From assembly GCA_963934795.1 (NCBI GenBank), contig CAWWAF010000089.1, positions 1 to 14,725 of the forward strand: a DNA stretch of 14,725 nt. Direction: 5' to 3'. The notes under the pieces are model-generated. The model searched no databases. It was not told the origin of the DNA and saw nothing but the letters and a program-made list of their open reading frames with translations. Position 1 is the first letter of the stretch. Each line of letters begins with the position of its first letter. Positions 7,353-14,725 of the stretch are shown here, in pieces. Made by a program: the position numbers and the translations under genes. The DNA comes from UBA8438 sp963934795 (GTDB taxonomy: Bacteria > Acidobacteriota > Vicinamibacteria > Vicinamibacterales > UBA8438).

Positions 7353-8264
7353 CTACTGGTCTGAGTCCAGGGGGGCAACATACGACCGGCGGGCGCGCGC
7401 GGTGGTGCCTTCCTGCGTCACCTGGACGTCCAGCTCATGCACCTTGCCGTCGCGGACCGAGGGCGCGAACCCCAACACATACTGGCTGTGCAGCTCTTGG
7501 GCAACTCGCGTGAAGGTTGGGCCCAGCTCGTCGCTGTCCTTCAGCTCGAAATAGCCACCACCGGTCTCCTCGGCGAACGTCTTGAGCCGCTTGTCCGGTT
7601 TGCTGCGGACCTGACGGACGCCATTGAAATAGTCCATTTCGAGTCCGATCGTGTAGATCATGACTTCCGCGGCGCGCGCCTTGTCGAGAACGTCACGCCA
7701 GCCGATGGCATGTTGTGTGTCAGCGCCGTCGGTGAAGACCAGGACGACCTTGCGCCCCTCGACGCCTTGGAGTTCATCGATACTCGCCCCGACGGCGTCG
7801 TAGAGCCGGGTCGGGTTGCCGAACTGGAGCTGATCCAGCTGCCGGATCAGCGCGTCACGGTCGCCGATGAACTGGGACGGGAGTATCTGGATTTTGTCGT
7901 TGAACGCCCCCACCTTGGCGCGGTCCTCCGGGAGCATTCGGATCAGGAATTGCTCGGCACCCGCCATGAGCAGTTCGAGACTCGGCGTCATGCTGGCGCT
8001 CGTGTCCAGCATCACGACCACGGTAATCGGTCGGACCTCGTTTTCGAACAGCACGATCTCCTGGGCTTCTTCTTCGTCCAGGATGACGAAGTCCTCTTGA
8101 GCCAAGTTGGGCACCAGTCGGCCATTCTTGTCGGTGGCAGTGACATACAGGTCGACGATTTCGGTGCCCGACCGAAAGATCGGGGTCTGCGGCTGCTGCG
8201 CCGCCGCGACGACCACGAGGAGAGCGGTCGCGAGCAGTGTGGTGAGCGGGGTGCGGATTGCCAT
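7353..8264 (-). CDS. Secreted VWA-domain protein (VWFA-related Acidobacterial type)
   Basis: This 303-aa exported protein has a signal peptide at 1-22 (positive start, hydrophobic core, cleavage near AAA/QQ). A beta-rich segment follows at about 30-78, of the kind FRSGTEIVDLYVTATDKNGR. A von Willebrand A domain runs from about 80 to 275. The MIDAS metal site appears intact: DTSAS at 87-91, T152 in NPTRLYDAV and D179 in TDGAD. This arrangement matches the 'VWFA-related Acidobacterial domain' family, common and paralogous in Acidobacteriota and of unknown function, probably extracytoplasmic metal-dependent protein binding. It is the first gene of the minus-strand array. It is not a CoxE-type VWA maturation factor, since those are cytoplasmic. 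The start is ATG 8264; no ribosome site is visible at normal spacing. Confidence 0.88.
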   Translation of the reverse strand: MAIRTPLTTLLATALLVVVAAAQQPQTPIFRSGTEIVDLYVTATDKNGRLVPNLAQEDFVILDEEEAQEIVLFENEVRPITVVVMLDTSASMTPSLELLMAGAEQFLIRMLPEDRAKVGAFNDKIQILPSQFIGDRDALIRQLDQLQFGNPTRLYDAVGASIDELQGVEGRKVVLVFTDGADTQHAIGWRDVLDKARAAEVMIYTIGLEMDYFNGVRQVRSKPDKRLKTFAEETGGGYFELKDSDELGPTFTRVAQELHSQYVLGFAPSVRDGKVHELDVQVTQEGTTARARRSYVAPLDSDQ

Positions 8265-8270
8265 GGATCG

Positions 8271-8299
8271 AGCTTAGCAACCTTCCGCGCGGCGGGCAA
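8271..8299 (-). promoter_or_regulatory. Candidate promoter of the minus-strand array
   Basis: On the minus strand TTGCCC (8299-8294) and TAAGCT (8276-8271) are separated by 17 bp. The -10 is poor (3 of 6 consensus bases). It lies only 6 bp before ATG 8264, so transcription would begin at or next to the start codon and give a leaderless mRNA. That agrees with the absence of a nearby ribosome site. Weak evidence. Confidence 0.3.
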
Positions 8300-8338
8300 T
8301 GAAAGACCCCACCTTCTGGACGGCCGTAGCGCTCTGTC

Positions 8339-8367
8339 TTGACATAGCACATACGCGTATATAGATT
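8339..8367 (+). promoter_or_regulatory. Promoter of the HTH-methyltransferase/metH operon
   Basis: A perfect -35 box TTGACA (8339-8344) is followed after 17 bp by TAGATT (8362-8367), which matches 4 of 6 bases of TATAAT. The expected transcription start is about 8374-8375, just after ATG 8369 and on GTG 8375. The transcript may therefore be leaderless and start from GTG 8375. No Shine-Dalgarno is visible upstream of either codon. The boxes are seen in the sequence; their activity is inferred. Confidence 0.55.
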
Positions 8368-8377
8368 CATGTATGTG
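8348..8377. promoter_or_regulatory. Candidate operator: inverted repeat over promoter and start codon
   Basis: The outer arms CACATAC (8348-8354) and GTATGTG (8371-8377) are perfect inverted repeats. Extended inward they form an imperfect 14-2-14 dyad centred at 8362-8363, the geometry often bound by ArsR-family dimers. The left half also contains a perfect 10-bp palindrome, ATACGCGTAT (8351-8360). The dyad covers the -35/-10 spacer, the -10 box and the start codon of the HTH gene, so binding should block the promoter. This fits autorepression by the adjacent regulator. Binding is inferred. Confidence 0.5.
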
Positions 8378-9334
8378 AAAGCCGCAAGCACGCTATTCCG
8401 GCTTCTCGGAGATGAGGCGAGGTTGCGGCTGCTTCGGCTGTTGTCGCAGGAGCGCTTGAACGTCAGCGAATTGACCGCCGTCCTCGGGATAGCGCAGTCC
8501 GGTGTGTCGCGTCATGTGGGTCTGCTCCGCGACGCCGGCCTGGTGTCGGAAGAACGCGAAGGTGGCTTCACGTTTCTACGGGCCACTCCCGATGAGCATG
8601 ATGCACGTCTCGGTACGGTGTGGTCGCTGCTGCAGGCCTCGTTCGACGCCAACGGCGCGGACGCGGTCGTTAGAGAGGACCAGGCGCGGCTGGGAGCGGT
8701 GTTGCGACACCGTCGCCACAACGCCGAGACCCACGGAGGGTCGACGGGGGGCGGTCACCGCCAGTTTGTCCCCGGGCGAAGCTGGGCGGCGTGGTCCCGT
8801 GGACTCGGTCTGTTGTTGCCAACGCACACCGTGGTCGACCTCGGGTGCGGCGAGGGCTTTCTGACGCTCGAAGTCGCTCGTTGGGCCGCGCACGTCGTTG
8901 CGGTCGACCGCTCGGCGCCGGTTCTGGAACGCGCGCGTGACCTGGCGGCGCGTCGGCAGGTCGTGAACGTCGACTGGCGGCTGGGTGAGATCGAGCAGCC
9001 CCCGGTCGAGAACGGCGCTGCTGACATCGTCCTGCTGTCCCAGGCGCTGCATCATACCGAGGACCCGCGCGAGGCCCTGCGGGCGGCGACCCGTGTGGTA
9101 CGCGAACATGGCCGCGTACTCGTGCTCGACCTGGCGGCCCACACCGAAGAGTGGACGAGAGAACGCCTCGGTGACCGGTGGCTCGGATTCGAAGCGGCCG
9201 AACTCACTGAAATGATGACGGATGTCGGACTGGTCGACCTACGGGTCGGCCCGTCCGCTGATGCCGCCGAGACCCCATTTGAGGTGCTGGCGGCGGTCGG
9301 TACCAAGCCGGCCACGGCGAGACGAGGAAAGTGA
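8369..9334 (+). CDS. ArsR-type HTH regulator fused to a SAM-dependent methyltransferase domain
   Basis: This 321-aa fusion has an N-terminal winged helix-turn-helix (about 5-72; FRLLGDEARLRLLRLL, then SELTAVLGIAQSGVSRHVGL). A linker at about 75-145 leads to a class I methyltransferase fold. SAM-binding motif I is DLGCGEG (157-163), the acidic end of strand 2 is D180 in VVAVD, and ALHHTEDP is at 226-233, as in UbiE-like enzymes. The ELCVCD metal site of ArsR/SmtB sensors is missing and the only cysteine is C160, so it is probably not a metal sensor. It overlaps metH (GTGA at the junction if GTG 9331 is considered), so it is in the same operon. HTH-methyltransferase proteins of the ArsR family, such as SahR, are known to control SAM-cycle genes. 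By analogy it may sense SAM or SAH. ATG 8369 is used; GTG 8375 is an alternative. Confidence 0.9.
   Translation: MYVKAASTLFRLLGDEARLRLLRLLSQERLNVSELTAVLGIAQSGVSRHVGLLRDAGLVSEEREGGFTFLRATPDEHDARLGTVWSLLQASFDANGADAVVREDQARLGAVLRHRRHNAETHGGSTGGGHRQFVPGRSWAAWSRGLGLLLPTHTVVDLGCGEGFLTLEVARWAAHVVAVDRSAPVLERARDLAARRQVVNVDWRLGEIEQPPVENGAADIVLLSQALHHTEDPREALRAATRVVREHGRVLVLDLAAHTEEWTRERLGDRWLGFEAAELTEMMTDVGLVDLRVGPSADAAETPFEVLAAVGTKPATARRGK
9324..9330 (+). promoter_or_regulatory. Ribosome binding site deciding the metH start
   Basis: GAGGAAA ends 9 nt before ATG 9340, a normal distance. It touches the alternative GTG at 9331, which is therefore unlikely to be used. The site lies inside the last codons of the upstream gene, consistent with coupled translation. 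Confidence 0.6.
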
Positions 9335-9339
9335 ACACG

Positions 9340-12300
9340 ATGACCAACGGAACGACAGACACGACGCAGCCCGACGGGGCCACGACCCGGAACCGCATCG
9401 AGGCACTGCTGCGGTCGCGCATCCTGGTAATGGACGGGGCGATGGGCACGATGATTCAGCGTCACACGCTGGACGAGGCGGCCTTTCGCGGTGAGCGCTT
9501 TGCAGAGCATTCGAAGGATCTGAAGGGGAACAACGATCTGCTGGTCCTGACGCAGCCGGATGTCATCAGCGGGATTCACCATGCCTACCTGGAGGCGGGC
9601 AGCGACATTATCGAGACCAACACGTTCAGCAGCACGGCCATCGCGCAGGCAGACTACGGACTCGAATCGGTGGCCTACGAATTGAACGTGGAGGCTGCGC
9701 GGCTGGCGACGGCCGCGGCCGCGGACTGGTCCGAACGGACGCCCGACCGCCCTCGGTTCGTGGCCGGGTCGATTGGGCCGACGAATCGCACGCTGTCGAT
9801 CTCGCCGGATGTCAACGACCCGACGTTTCGTGCCTGTACGTTCGATGCACTACGGGCCGCGTACGTCGACCAAGTGCGTGGTCTTGTCGACGGGGGCTGC
9901 CATTTGCTGTTGGTGGAGACGATCTTCGACACCTTGAACGCGAAGGCCGCCCTCGTGGCGATCCGGGAAGTCGCCGAGGAACAGGGTGTCGAGCTGCCCT
10001 TGATGATCTCGGTGACGATCACGGACCGTAGCGGACGCACACTGTCGGGGCAGACGATCGACGCGTTCTACGTTGCGGTCGCGCACGCGCAGCCACTGTC
10101 GGTCGGCATCAACTGCGCACTCGGCGCACGCGACATGCGACCGTATCTTGCCGAGTTGTCCAACATCGCAGACTGCTACGTCAGCTCGTACCCCAACGCT
10201 GGGCTCCCCAACGCGTTTGGCGAATACGACGAGCAACCGGAGCAGACCGGCGCGCTGCTGCGGGATTTCGCTGATAGCGGATTCGTCAACATTCTGGGCG
10301 GTTGTTGCGGCACCACACCAGACCACATCAATGCCATCGTGCGGGTCGTCGACGGCGTGACGCCTCGCACACTCCCGACGCGCACCTCGGCCGCGTCACG
10401 CTTCAGCGGCCTCGAGTTGTTGACGGTTCGGTCTGATAGCAATTTTCTGATGGTGGGAGAGCGGACCAATGTGACCGGATCCGCGCGGTTCGCCCGCCTG
10501 ATCAAGTCGGACGATTTTACGACCGCGACCGAGGTGGCCGTCGATCAGGTGCGGGGTGGGGCCAATCTCATCGACGTCAATATGGATGAGGCATTGCTCG
10601 ACTCAGAGCAGTCGATGACCCATTTCCTCAACCTGATCGCCACGGAGCCGGAGGTGGCGCGGGTCCCCGTGATGATCGACAGCTCGAAGTGGTCGGTGAT
10701 CGAGGCCGGCCTGAAGTGCGTCCAGGGCAAGCCGGTCGTCAACTCGATCAGCATGAAGGAAGGGGAAGCAGACTTTCTCGACAAGGCGCGCACATTAAGC
10801 CGTTATGGCGCGGCCGCCGTCGTGATGGCGTTCGACGAGACCGGACAAGCAGACACGATCGAGCGCAAAGTGGCTATCTGCCAGCGCGCCTACACGTTGC
10901 TAACCGAGCAGGCGGGTTTCGACCCTCACGACATCATCTTCGACCCCAACATTCTGGCCATTGCCACCGGTCTTGAAGAACACAACGACTACGCAATCAA
11001 TTTCCTCGAGGCCATCCCCCTCATCAAGCAATCCTGCCCGGGGGTGCTCATCAGCGGCGGGGTCAGCAATCTGTCGTTCTCATTCCGAGGTAACAACGTT
11101 GTCCGGGAAGCCATCCACTCCGCGTTTCTCTATCACGCCATCAAAGCGGGCATGGACATGGGTATCGTCAACGCTGGTCAGCTCGTGGTGTACGAGGACA
11201 TCGCGCCCGATCTGCTGACCCGTGTTGAGGACATCATCTTCAATCGGCGTCCGGACGCCACGGAGCGGATGGTGGAGTTCGCCGAGACGGTCAAAGGGGT
11301 CGCCGGTGCCACCCGGGAGGTCGACGTGGCGTGGCGCGAGGGTACGGTGGCCGAGCGACTCTCCCATGCGCTCGTGCGCGGCATCGTCGATCACATCGAG
11401 TCGGACACAGAGGAAGCGCGGCAGGGCCTGGGGCGGCCGCTCGACGTGATCGAGGGCCCGCTGATGGATGGCATGAAGATCGTCGGCGACCTCTTCGGGG
11501 CCGGCAAGATGTTTCTGCCTCAGGTCGTCAAGAGTGCCCGGGTCATGAAGAAGGCGGTCGCCTACCTCGAGCCGTTCATGGAGGCGGAACGAAAAGCCGG
11601 CGGCGGCGCGGCGCGGTCGCAGGGCAAGGTGGTGATGGCTACCGTCAAGGGCGACGTACACGACATCGGGAAGAACATCGTTGGGGTCGTGTTGCAATGC
11701 AACGGGTATGAGGTGATTGACCTGGGTGTCATGGTGCACTGCGACACGATCCTCCAGACGGCGGCCGATGAGAACGTGGACATCATCGGCCTGAGCGGGT
11801 TGATCACGCCGTCGCTCGACGAGATGGTGTTTGTCGCCCGAGAGATGCAGCAGCGGAAGCTCGACCGCCCGCTGCTGATCGGTGGCGCCACCACGAGCCG
11901 TCAGCACACGGCGGTGAAGATTGCCCCGGCGTATGACCAGAGCACGGTGCATGTCGTTGACGCCTCGCGTGTGATCGATGTCGTGTCGAGCCTGCTGCAT
12001 CCGGAGCGCCGCGTCGAATTGGATCGGACGAACCGCGCAGAGCAGGCGACGTTGCGGGAGCAGTACGCGACTCGGCAGGCGAAGCCACTCCTCGCGTACG
12101 ACCGAGCGAGGGCCAACGCGTTCCAACCGGAATGGGCCGCCAGCGACCTGCGAACGCCGGCATTTCTAGGCCGGCGCGTGCTCGACGACATTGCGCTTGA
12201 GGACGTCATTCCGTTCATCGACTGGACGTTTTTCTTTTCCGCCTGGGAGATCAAGGGGCGGTATCCCGGCGTGCTCGACCATCCGACGTATGGCGAGCAG

Positions 12301-13065
12301 GCACGGCAGCTCTTTGATGACGGCTCCGCGTTGCTGCGGCGTATCGTCGACGAGCGGGCCCTGAAGATTCGGGCCGTGTACGGATTTTGGCCCGTCTCGA
12401 GCGACGGAGACGACATCGTTGTCTTCGAACCTGACGCGGCGGCATCAGAGCTCCTTCGATTCGCGATGCTGCGACAGCAGGGTGAACAGCCGGACAAACG
12501 ACCCAACCGGTCGCTCGCCGACTACGTTGCACCGCGTGACAGCGGAATCCAGGACCATCTGGGCGCGTTCGCCGTGACGGCCGGTATCGGTGCCGACGCG
12601 TTGGCCGCCGAGTATGAGCGTGACCTCGACGACTACCAGGCGATCATGGTCAAGGCGCTGGCAGACCGCTTGGCCGAGGCGGCGGCGGAGTATCTGCACG
12701 CTGAGGCGCGGCGGCAGTGGGGCTTTGGCGCGGACGAGGTGCTGTCGCAGGGGGACCTGTTGCAGGAGCGGTATCGCGGCATCCGCCCAGCGTTCGGGTA
12801 TCCCGCCTGCCCCGACCACAGTGAGAAATTCAAGTTGTTCGAGTTGCTCGGAGCCGACGCCATCGGTATTGGGCTGACTGAGAGTGCGGCTATGACCCCG
12901 GCCGCCAGCGTGAGCGGTCTGTATTTCGCTCATCCTGACGCCACCTATTTTTCGGTGGGCCGGATCGGCGCGGACCAGGTTGAACGGTATGCGGCACGCA
13001 AGGGGTGCCCCGTGGGCGACGTGGAGCGATGGCTCGGACCGTCGCTCGCCTACGAGGCCGGTTAG
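9340..13065 (+). CDS. metH: Cobalamin-dependent methionine synthase
   Basis: This enzyme transfers the methyl group of 5-methyltetrahydrofolate to homocysteine via methylcobalamin. At 1241 aa it is full length (E. coli 1227) with all four modules. The homocysteine domain (about 15-345) has zinc ligands C259 (INCALG) and C322/C323 (GGCCGT). The pterin domain begins at GERTN (373-377). The cobalamin domain (about 660-900) has the lower-ligand motif DVHDIG with H774. The AdoMet reactivation domain (about 915-1241) has RPAFGYPACPDH from R1149. Start ATG 9340 has GAGGAAA 9 nt upstream; GTG 9331 in the same frame is less likely. It overlaps or abuts the HTH-methyltransferase gene, so SAM/SAH-dependent control is plausible. 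No cobalamin or SAM riboswitch can fit upstream. Its TAG is interlocked with the convergent glycosylase TAA, leaving no room for a terminator between them. Confidence 0.98.
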   Translation: MTNGTTDTTQPDGATTRNRIEALLRSRILVMDGAMGTMIQRHTLDEAAFRGERFAEHSKDLKGNNDLLVLTQPDVISGIHHAYLEAGSDIIETNTFSSTAIAQADYGLESVAYELNVEAARLATAAAADWSERTPDRPRFVAGSIGPTNRTLSISPDVNDPTFRACTFDALRAAYVDQVRGLVDGGCHLLLVETIFDTLNAKAALVAIREVAEEQGVELPLMISVTITDRSGRTLSGQTIDAFYVAVAHAQPLSVGINCALGARDMRPYLAELSNIADCYVSSYPNAGLPNAFGEYDEQPEQTGALLRDFADSGFVNILGGCCGTTPDHINAIVRVVDGVTPRTLPTRTSAASRFSGLELLTVRSDSNFLMVGERTNVTGSARFARLIKSDDFTTATEVAVDQVRGGANLIDVNMDEALLDSEQSMTHFLNLIATEPEVARVPVMIDSSKWSVIEAGLKCVQGKPVVNSISMKEGEADFLDKARTLSRYGAAAVVMAFDETGQADTIERKVAICQRAYTLLTEQAGFDPHDIIFDPNILAIATGLEEHNDYAINFLEAIPLIKQSCPGVLISGGVSNLSFSFRGNNVVREAIHSAFLYHAIKAGMDMGIVNAGQLVVYEDIAPDLLTRVEDIIFNRRPDATERMVEFAETVKGVAGATREVDVAWREGTVAERLSHALVRGIVDHIESDTEEARQGLGRPLDVIEGPLMDGMKIVGDLFGAGKMFLPQVVKSARVMKKAVAYLEPFMEAERKAGGGAARSQGKVVMATVKGDVHDIGKNIVGVVLQCNGYEVIDLGVMVHCDTILQTAADENVDIIGLSGLITPSLDEMVFVAREMQQRKLDRPLLIGGATTSRQHTAVKIAPAYDQSTVHVVDASRVIDVVSSLLHPERRVELDRTNRAEQATLREQYATRQAKPLLAYDRARANAFQPEWAASDLRTPAFLGRRVLDDIALEDVIPFIDWTFFFSAWEIKGRYPGVLDHPTYGEQARQLFDDGSALLRRIVDERALKIRAVYGFWPVSSDGDDIVVFEPDAAASELLRFAMLRQQGEQPDKRPNRSLADYVAPRDSGIQDHLGAFAVTAGIGADALAAEYERDLDDYQAIMVKALADRLAEAAAEYLHAEARRQWGFGADEVLSQGDLLQERYRGIRPAFGYPACPDHSEKFKLFELLGADAIGIGLTESAAMTPAASVSGLYFAHPDATYFSVGRIGADQVERYAARKGCPVGDVERWLGPSLAYEAG

Positions 13066-13976
13066 GTGTCGAGCTGACGGGCTGCGGTGATCTGTTCCAA
13101 TTCGTCGAGCGATCGCGGCCAGTCACTCTTCAGCAACCGCGACATCGATCGATCTGAGAGGAGACGTCCGCCGGTCTGGCAACGGGCACAGTAGTTCGCC
13201 TCGTTACTGGCGTACACGATGCGCTGTACGGGAGCCCGGCACACAGGGCACGGTCGGCCGTAGCGGCCGTGAACGGCCATGCCGTCACGGAATGCGGTGA
13301 CCTTCTCCGGGAAGCCCTCCCCGACACTCGCTCGCAGTCGAACCGTCCAGAGTTCGAGCGTCGCCGACGTTGCGTCATGCAACCGGTCGATGTCCGCGTC
13401 GTTCATTTTTTGCGTCAATGTCATCGGCGATAGGCGCGCCGCGTGCAGGATCTCGTCGGAGTAGGCGTTGCCGATCCCGGCGAAGAGCCGCGGATCGGTC
13501 AGCGCTCGCTTGACCGTGTGATTTTCGCGAATGAGCGCTTCGCGGAATTGGCTGATCGTCGCGTCGAGAGGCTCCAGGCCGCCGCGGTCATGCGACGCGA
13601 GCTCCGCCGCGCTCCCGACGACGTGGAGCGACGCGCGCTTCTTCGTACCCTCCTCTGTGAACAGCACAGTACCGGTGCCGAAGTCGAACGCGGCGAGACC
13701 TCGCTTCCTGGGGAGCGGGGCCTGCGCTTCCCGCCATCGCAGACGGCCGGCAACCATGAGGTGAATGACCAGCGAGCGCTCGCCGTCGACCGTAATCACG
13801 ATCCGCTTGCCGAGCCGGCTGATCCTCCGCACGGTTCGACTTTCCACCGCACTCAGCGGGGGTGTGACCGAGCGCAGCACGAACGGACTGCCAAGCCGAA
13901 TCCGGTCCAGGCGTTGTCCCACGACGCGGGCCCGCAAGCGCTCGACATAGATGGTCACGTCCGGCAACTCCGGCAT
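13062..13976 (-). CDS. Fpg/Nei-family DNA glycosylase, divergent subfamily
   Basis: This base-excision repair enzyme should remove oxidized bases and nick the strand through a Schiff base on the N-terminal proline. The start MPELPDV gives P2 and E3, the catalytic pair. K57 (RLGKR) and N170 (GIGNAYSDE) are conserved, and a C-terminal zinc finger uses C243, C246, C263 and C266. Differences from classical MutM are clear. The residue five before the third zinc Cys is Asn258, where E. coli Fpg has Arg (RATFYC). The DPRRFG loop is replaced by EEGTKKRAS (108-116). About 38 residues follow the finger, including GGRLLSDRS. These mark a separate subfamily, so lesion preference may differ from 8-oxoguanine. 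An AGGG about 8 nt upstream supports ATG 13976. At 304 aa it is longer than MutM (about 270). Family certain; substrate uncertain. Confidence 0.92.
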   Translation of the reverse strand: MPELPDVTIYVERLRARVVGQRLDRIRLGSPFVLRSVTPPLSAVESRTVRRISRLGKRIVITVDGERSLVIHLMVAGRLRWREAQAPLPRKRGLAAFDFGTGTVLFTEEGTKKRASLHVVGSAAELASHDRGGLEPLDATISQFREALIRENHTVKRALTDPRLFAGIGNAYSDEILHAARLSPMTLTQKMNDADIDRLHDATSATLELWTVRLRASVGEGFPEKVTAFRDGMAVHGRYGRPCPVCRAPVQRIVYASNEANYCARCQTGGRLLSDRSMSRLLKSDWPRSLDELEQITAARQLDT

Positions 13977-14116
13977 GCGGTGGCCCTACTGGTATGCGCT
14001 CAGATGAGACATGTCGACCGTTGCCCGTGAGGACGCTGCCTGCCTGTCCTGTCCGTCCACCCCGCCCGCCACGCCAGTGTATGATCACGCACCGGCCAAC
14101 CGGCTTCCGCCTACCC

Positions 14117-14716
14117 ATGTCCATGGAGTATCACATCCGGCAGTACGGCCTGCAGCAAGGCGCGCTTGAGATCCAGTACATCGAGGAGTTCTTTGGCGAG
14201 TTTCCAAGACGCAAGACGTCGGCCGAGGTGGTCGGCCGATTGCAGCACCGAGACCACCAGATCGTGATGGCTGAAGCCGCGCTTCCCGATGACGCCGGCG
14301 CCGTTGTGCCCGTGGCGTTCAAGGTGTCTCACGAACTGCGGGAAAACGAAACAGACCCCAAGCTTGCCGACCTTGTGCGCCGACTCACCGGTCCCGTGAC
14401 ATTCGCCGGTCGTCGGGTGCTCTATAGCTGGATTGGTGGCACACGACGGGACTGGAGAGGCCAAGGCTTCTTTCGTGCGCTGACCGAGCAGCAGGAGGCC
14501 TGGGCGCTAGACAACGGCTTCGATGAAGTTGTGGTGAAGACGAAGAACACGTTCTACGCCATGCGCGGGACGCTCGACCACCTGGAATTCGACGTGATTC
14601 ACTTCGAGCCCAATTCAGATGATCGCCGCGAGTCAAAGGTGTATCTGAGCAAGCGCCTCGGACGAGCAGTGGTGGACCAGCACCGAAGCACACGCGACGT
14701 CGTGAGCATGCCGTAG
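14117..14716 (+). CDS. GNAT-family N-acetyltransferase-like protein
   Basis: The protein is about 199 aa from ATG 14117. The acetyl-CoA-binding motif A is visible as YSWIGGTRRDWRGQGFF, with R114-G115-Q116-G117 forming the pyrophosphate loop, followed by a helix (LTEQQEAWALDNG) and the strand EVVVKTK. The acceptor substrate is unknown. The frame is open back to 13994, but residues before 14117 are Arg/Pro-rich and do not resemble a domain, so ATG 14117 (or 14123) is preferred; neither has a clear ribosome site. TATGAT at 14080-14085 may be a -10 box, without a good -35. It is divergent from the DNA glycosylase gene across 140 bp that hold a pyrimidine-rich tract (about 14036-14070). The gene ends 9 bp before the window edge, so downstream partners are unseen. 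Confidence 0.75.
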   Translation: MSMEYHIRQYGLQQGALEIQYIEEFFGEFPRRKTSAEVVGRLQHRDHQIVMAEAALPDDAGAVVPVAFKVSHELRENETDPKLADLVRRLTGPVTFAGRRVLYSWIGGTRRDWRGQGFFRALTEQQEAWALDNGFDEVVVKTKNTFYAMRGTLDHLEFDVIHFEPNSDDRRESKVYLSKRLGRAVVDQHRSTRDVVSMP

Positions 14717-14725
14717 GTGCGCGGT

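Noticed and set aside
6369..7364. 331-codon plus-strand frame over the Ntn hydrolase and HD genes
   Set aside because: It spans two convincing genes on the opposite strand and its translation has no recognisable domain.
7353..8264. CoxE-like maturation factor for the molybdenum enzyme
   Set aside because: The VWA protein has a signal peptide and the Acidobacterial VWA architecture, whereas CoxE is cytoplasmic.
7437..8342. 301-codon plus-strand frame over the VWA gene
   Set aside because: It is antisense to a clear signal peptide plus VWA protein, with acidic and Val-rich shadow composition.
8265..8368. SAM or cobalamin riboswitch controlling metH
   Set aside because: The regulator gene starts almost at its own promoter and metH overlaps it, so there is no leader long enough for a riboswitch.
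11080..12126. 348-codon minus-strand frame within metH
   Set aside because: The metH cobalamin region is conserved at protein level on the plus strand, and the antisense product is Arg/His-rich without motifs.

Overview
The window is high-GC bacterial DNA, densely packed with genes. It most likely comes from an Acidobacteriota genome, possibly a Vicinamibacteria-type lineage. The main clue is a secreted VWA protein with the layout of the 'VWFA-related Acidobacterial domain' family; the taxon is an inference, because no rRNA or other marker gene is present. I see no mobile element, CRISPR array, tRNA or rRNA.

Layout. (1) A plus-strand proline racemase/hydroxyproline epimerase-family gene (118-1158), preceded by a strong hairpin. 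(2) A tightly packed minus-strand array read from 8264 down to 1206: secreted VWA protein, RSH-like HD hydrolase, gamma-glutamyltransferase-family Ntn hydrolase, then the FAD, 2Fe-2S and molybdopterin subunits of a xanthine-dehydrogenase-family molybdenum hydroxylase, and finally a MoaD/ThiS-like beta-grasp protein. Gaps between these genes are 34 bp or less and two junctions overlap by 4 bp, so they could form one transcript. (3) A divergent control region (8265-8377) with an inverted repeat over a TTGACA promoter. (4) A plus-strand pair: an ArsR-type HTH fused to a SAM-dependent methyltransferase fold, overlapping full-length cobalamin-dependent methionine synthase (metH). (5) A minus-strand Fpg/Nei-family DNA glycosylase convergent with metH, their stop codons interlocked. 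(6) A divergent plus-strand GNAT acetyltransferase-like gene.

How the genes work together. The three hydroxylase subunits are complete, with all expected Fe-S, FAD and Mo-site motifs. Residues that confer xanthine specificity in the bovine enzyme appear to be absent, so the substrate is probably another N-heterocycle or an aldehyde. The Ntn hydrolase and the MoaD-like protein probably serve the same pathway or cofactor. The ArsR-methyltransferase fusion lacks the classical metal-binding cysteines and is translationally coupled to metH. The simplest reading is a SAM/SAH-responsive autoregulator of the methionine cycle.

Most genes belong to known families. The points most worth a second look are the HTH-methyltransferase/metH module and its operator, the MoaD-like protein whose GG is followed by a seven-residue tail, the altered Mo active site, and the Fpg paralogue lacking the usual zinc-finger arginine.
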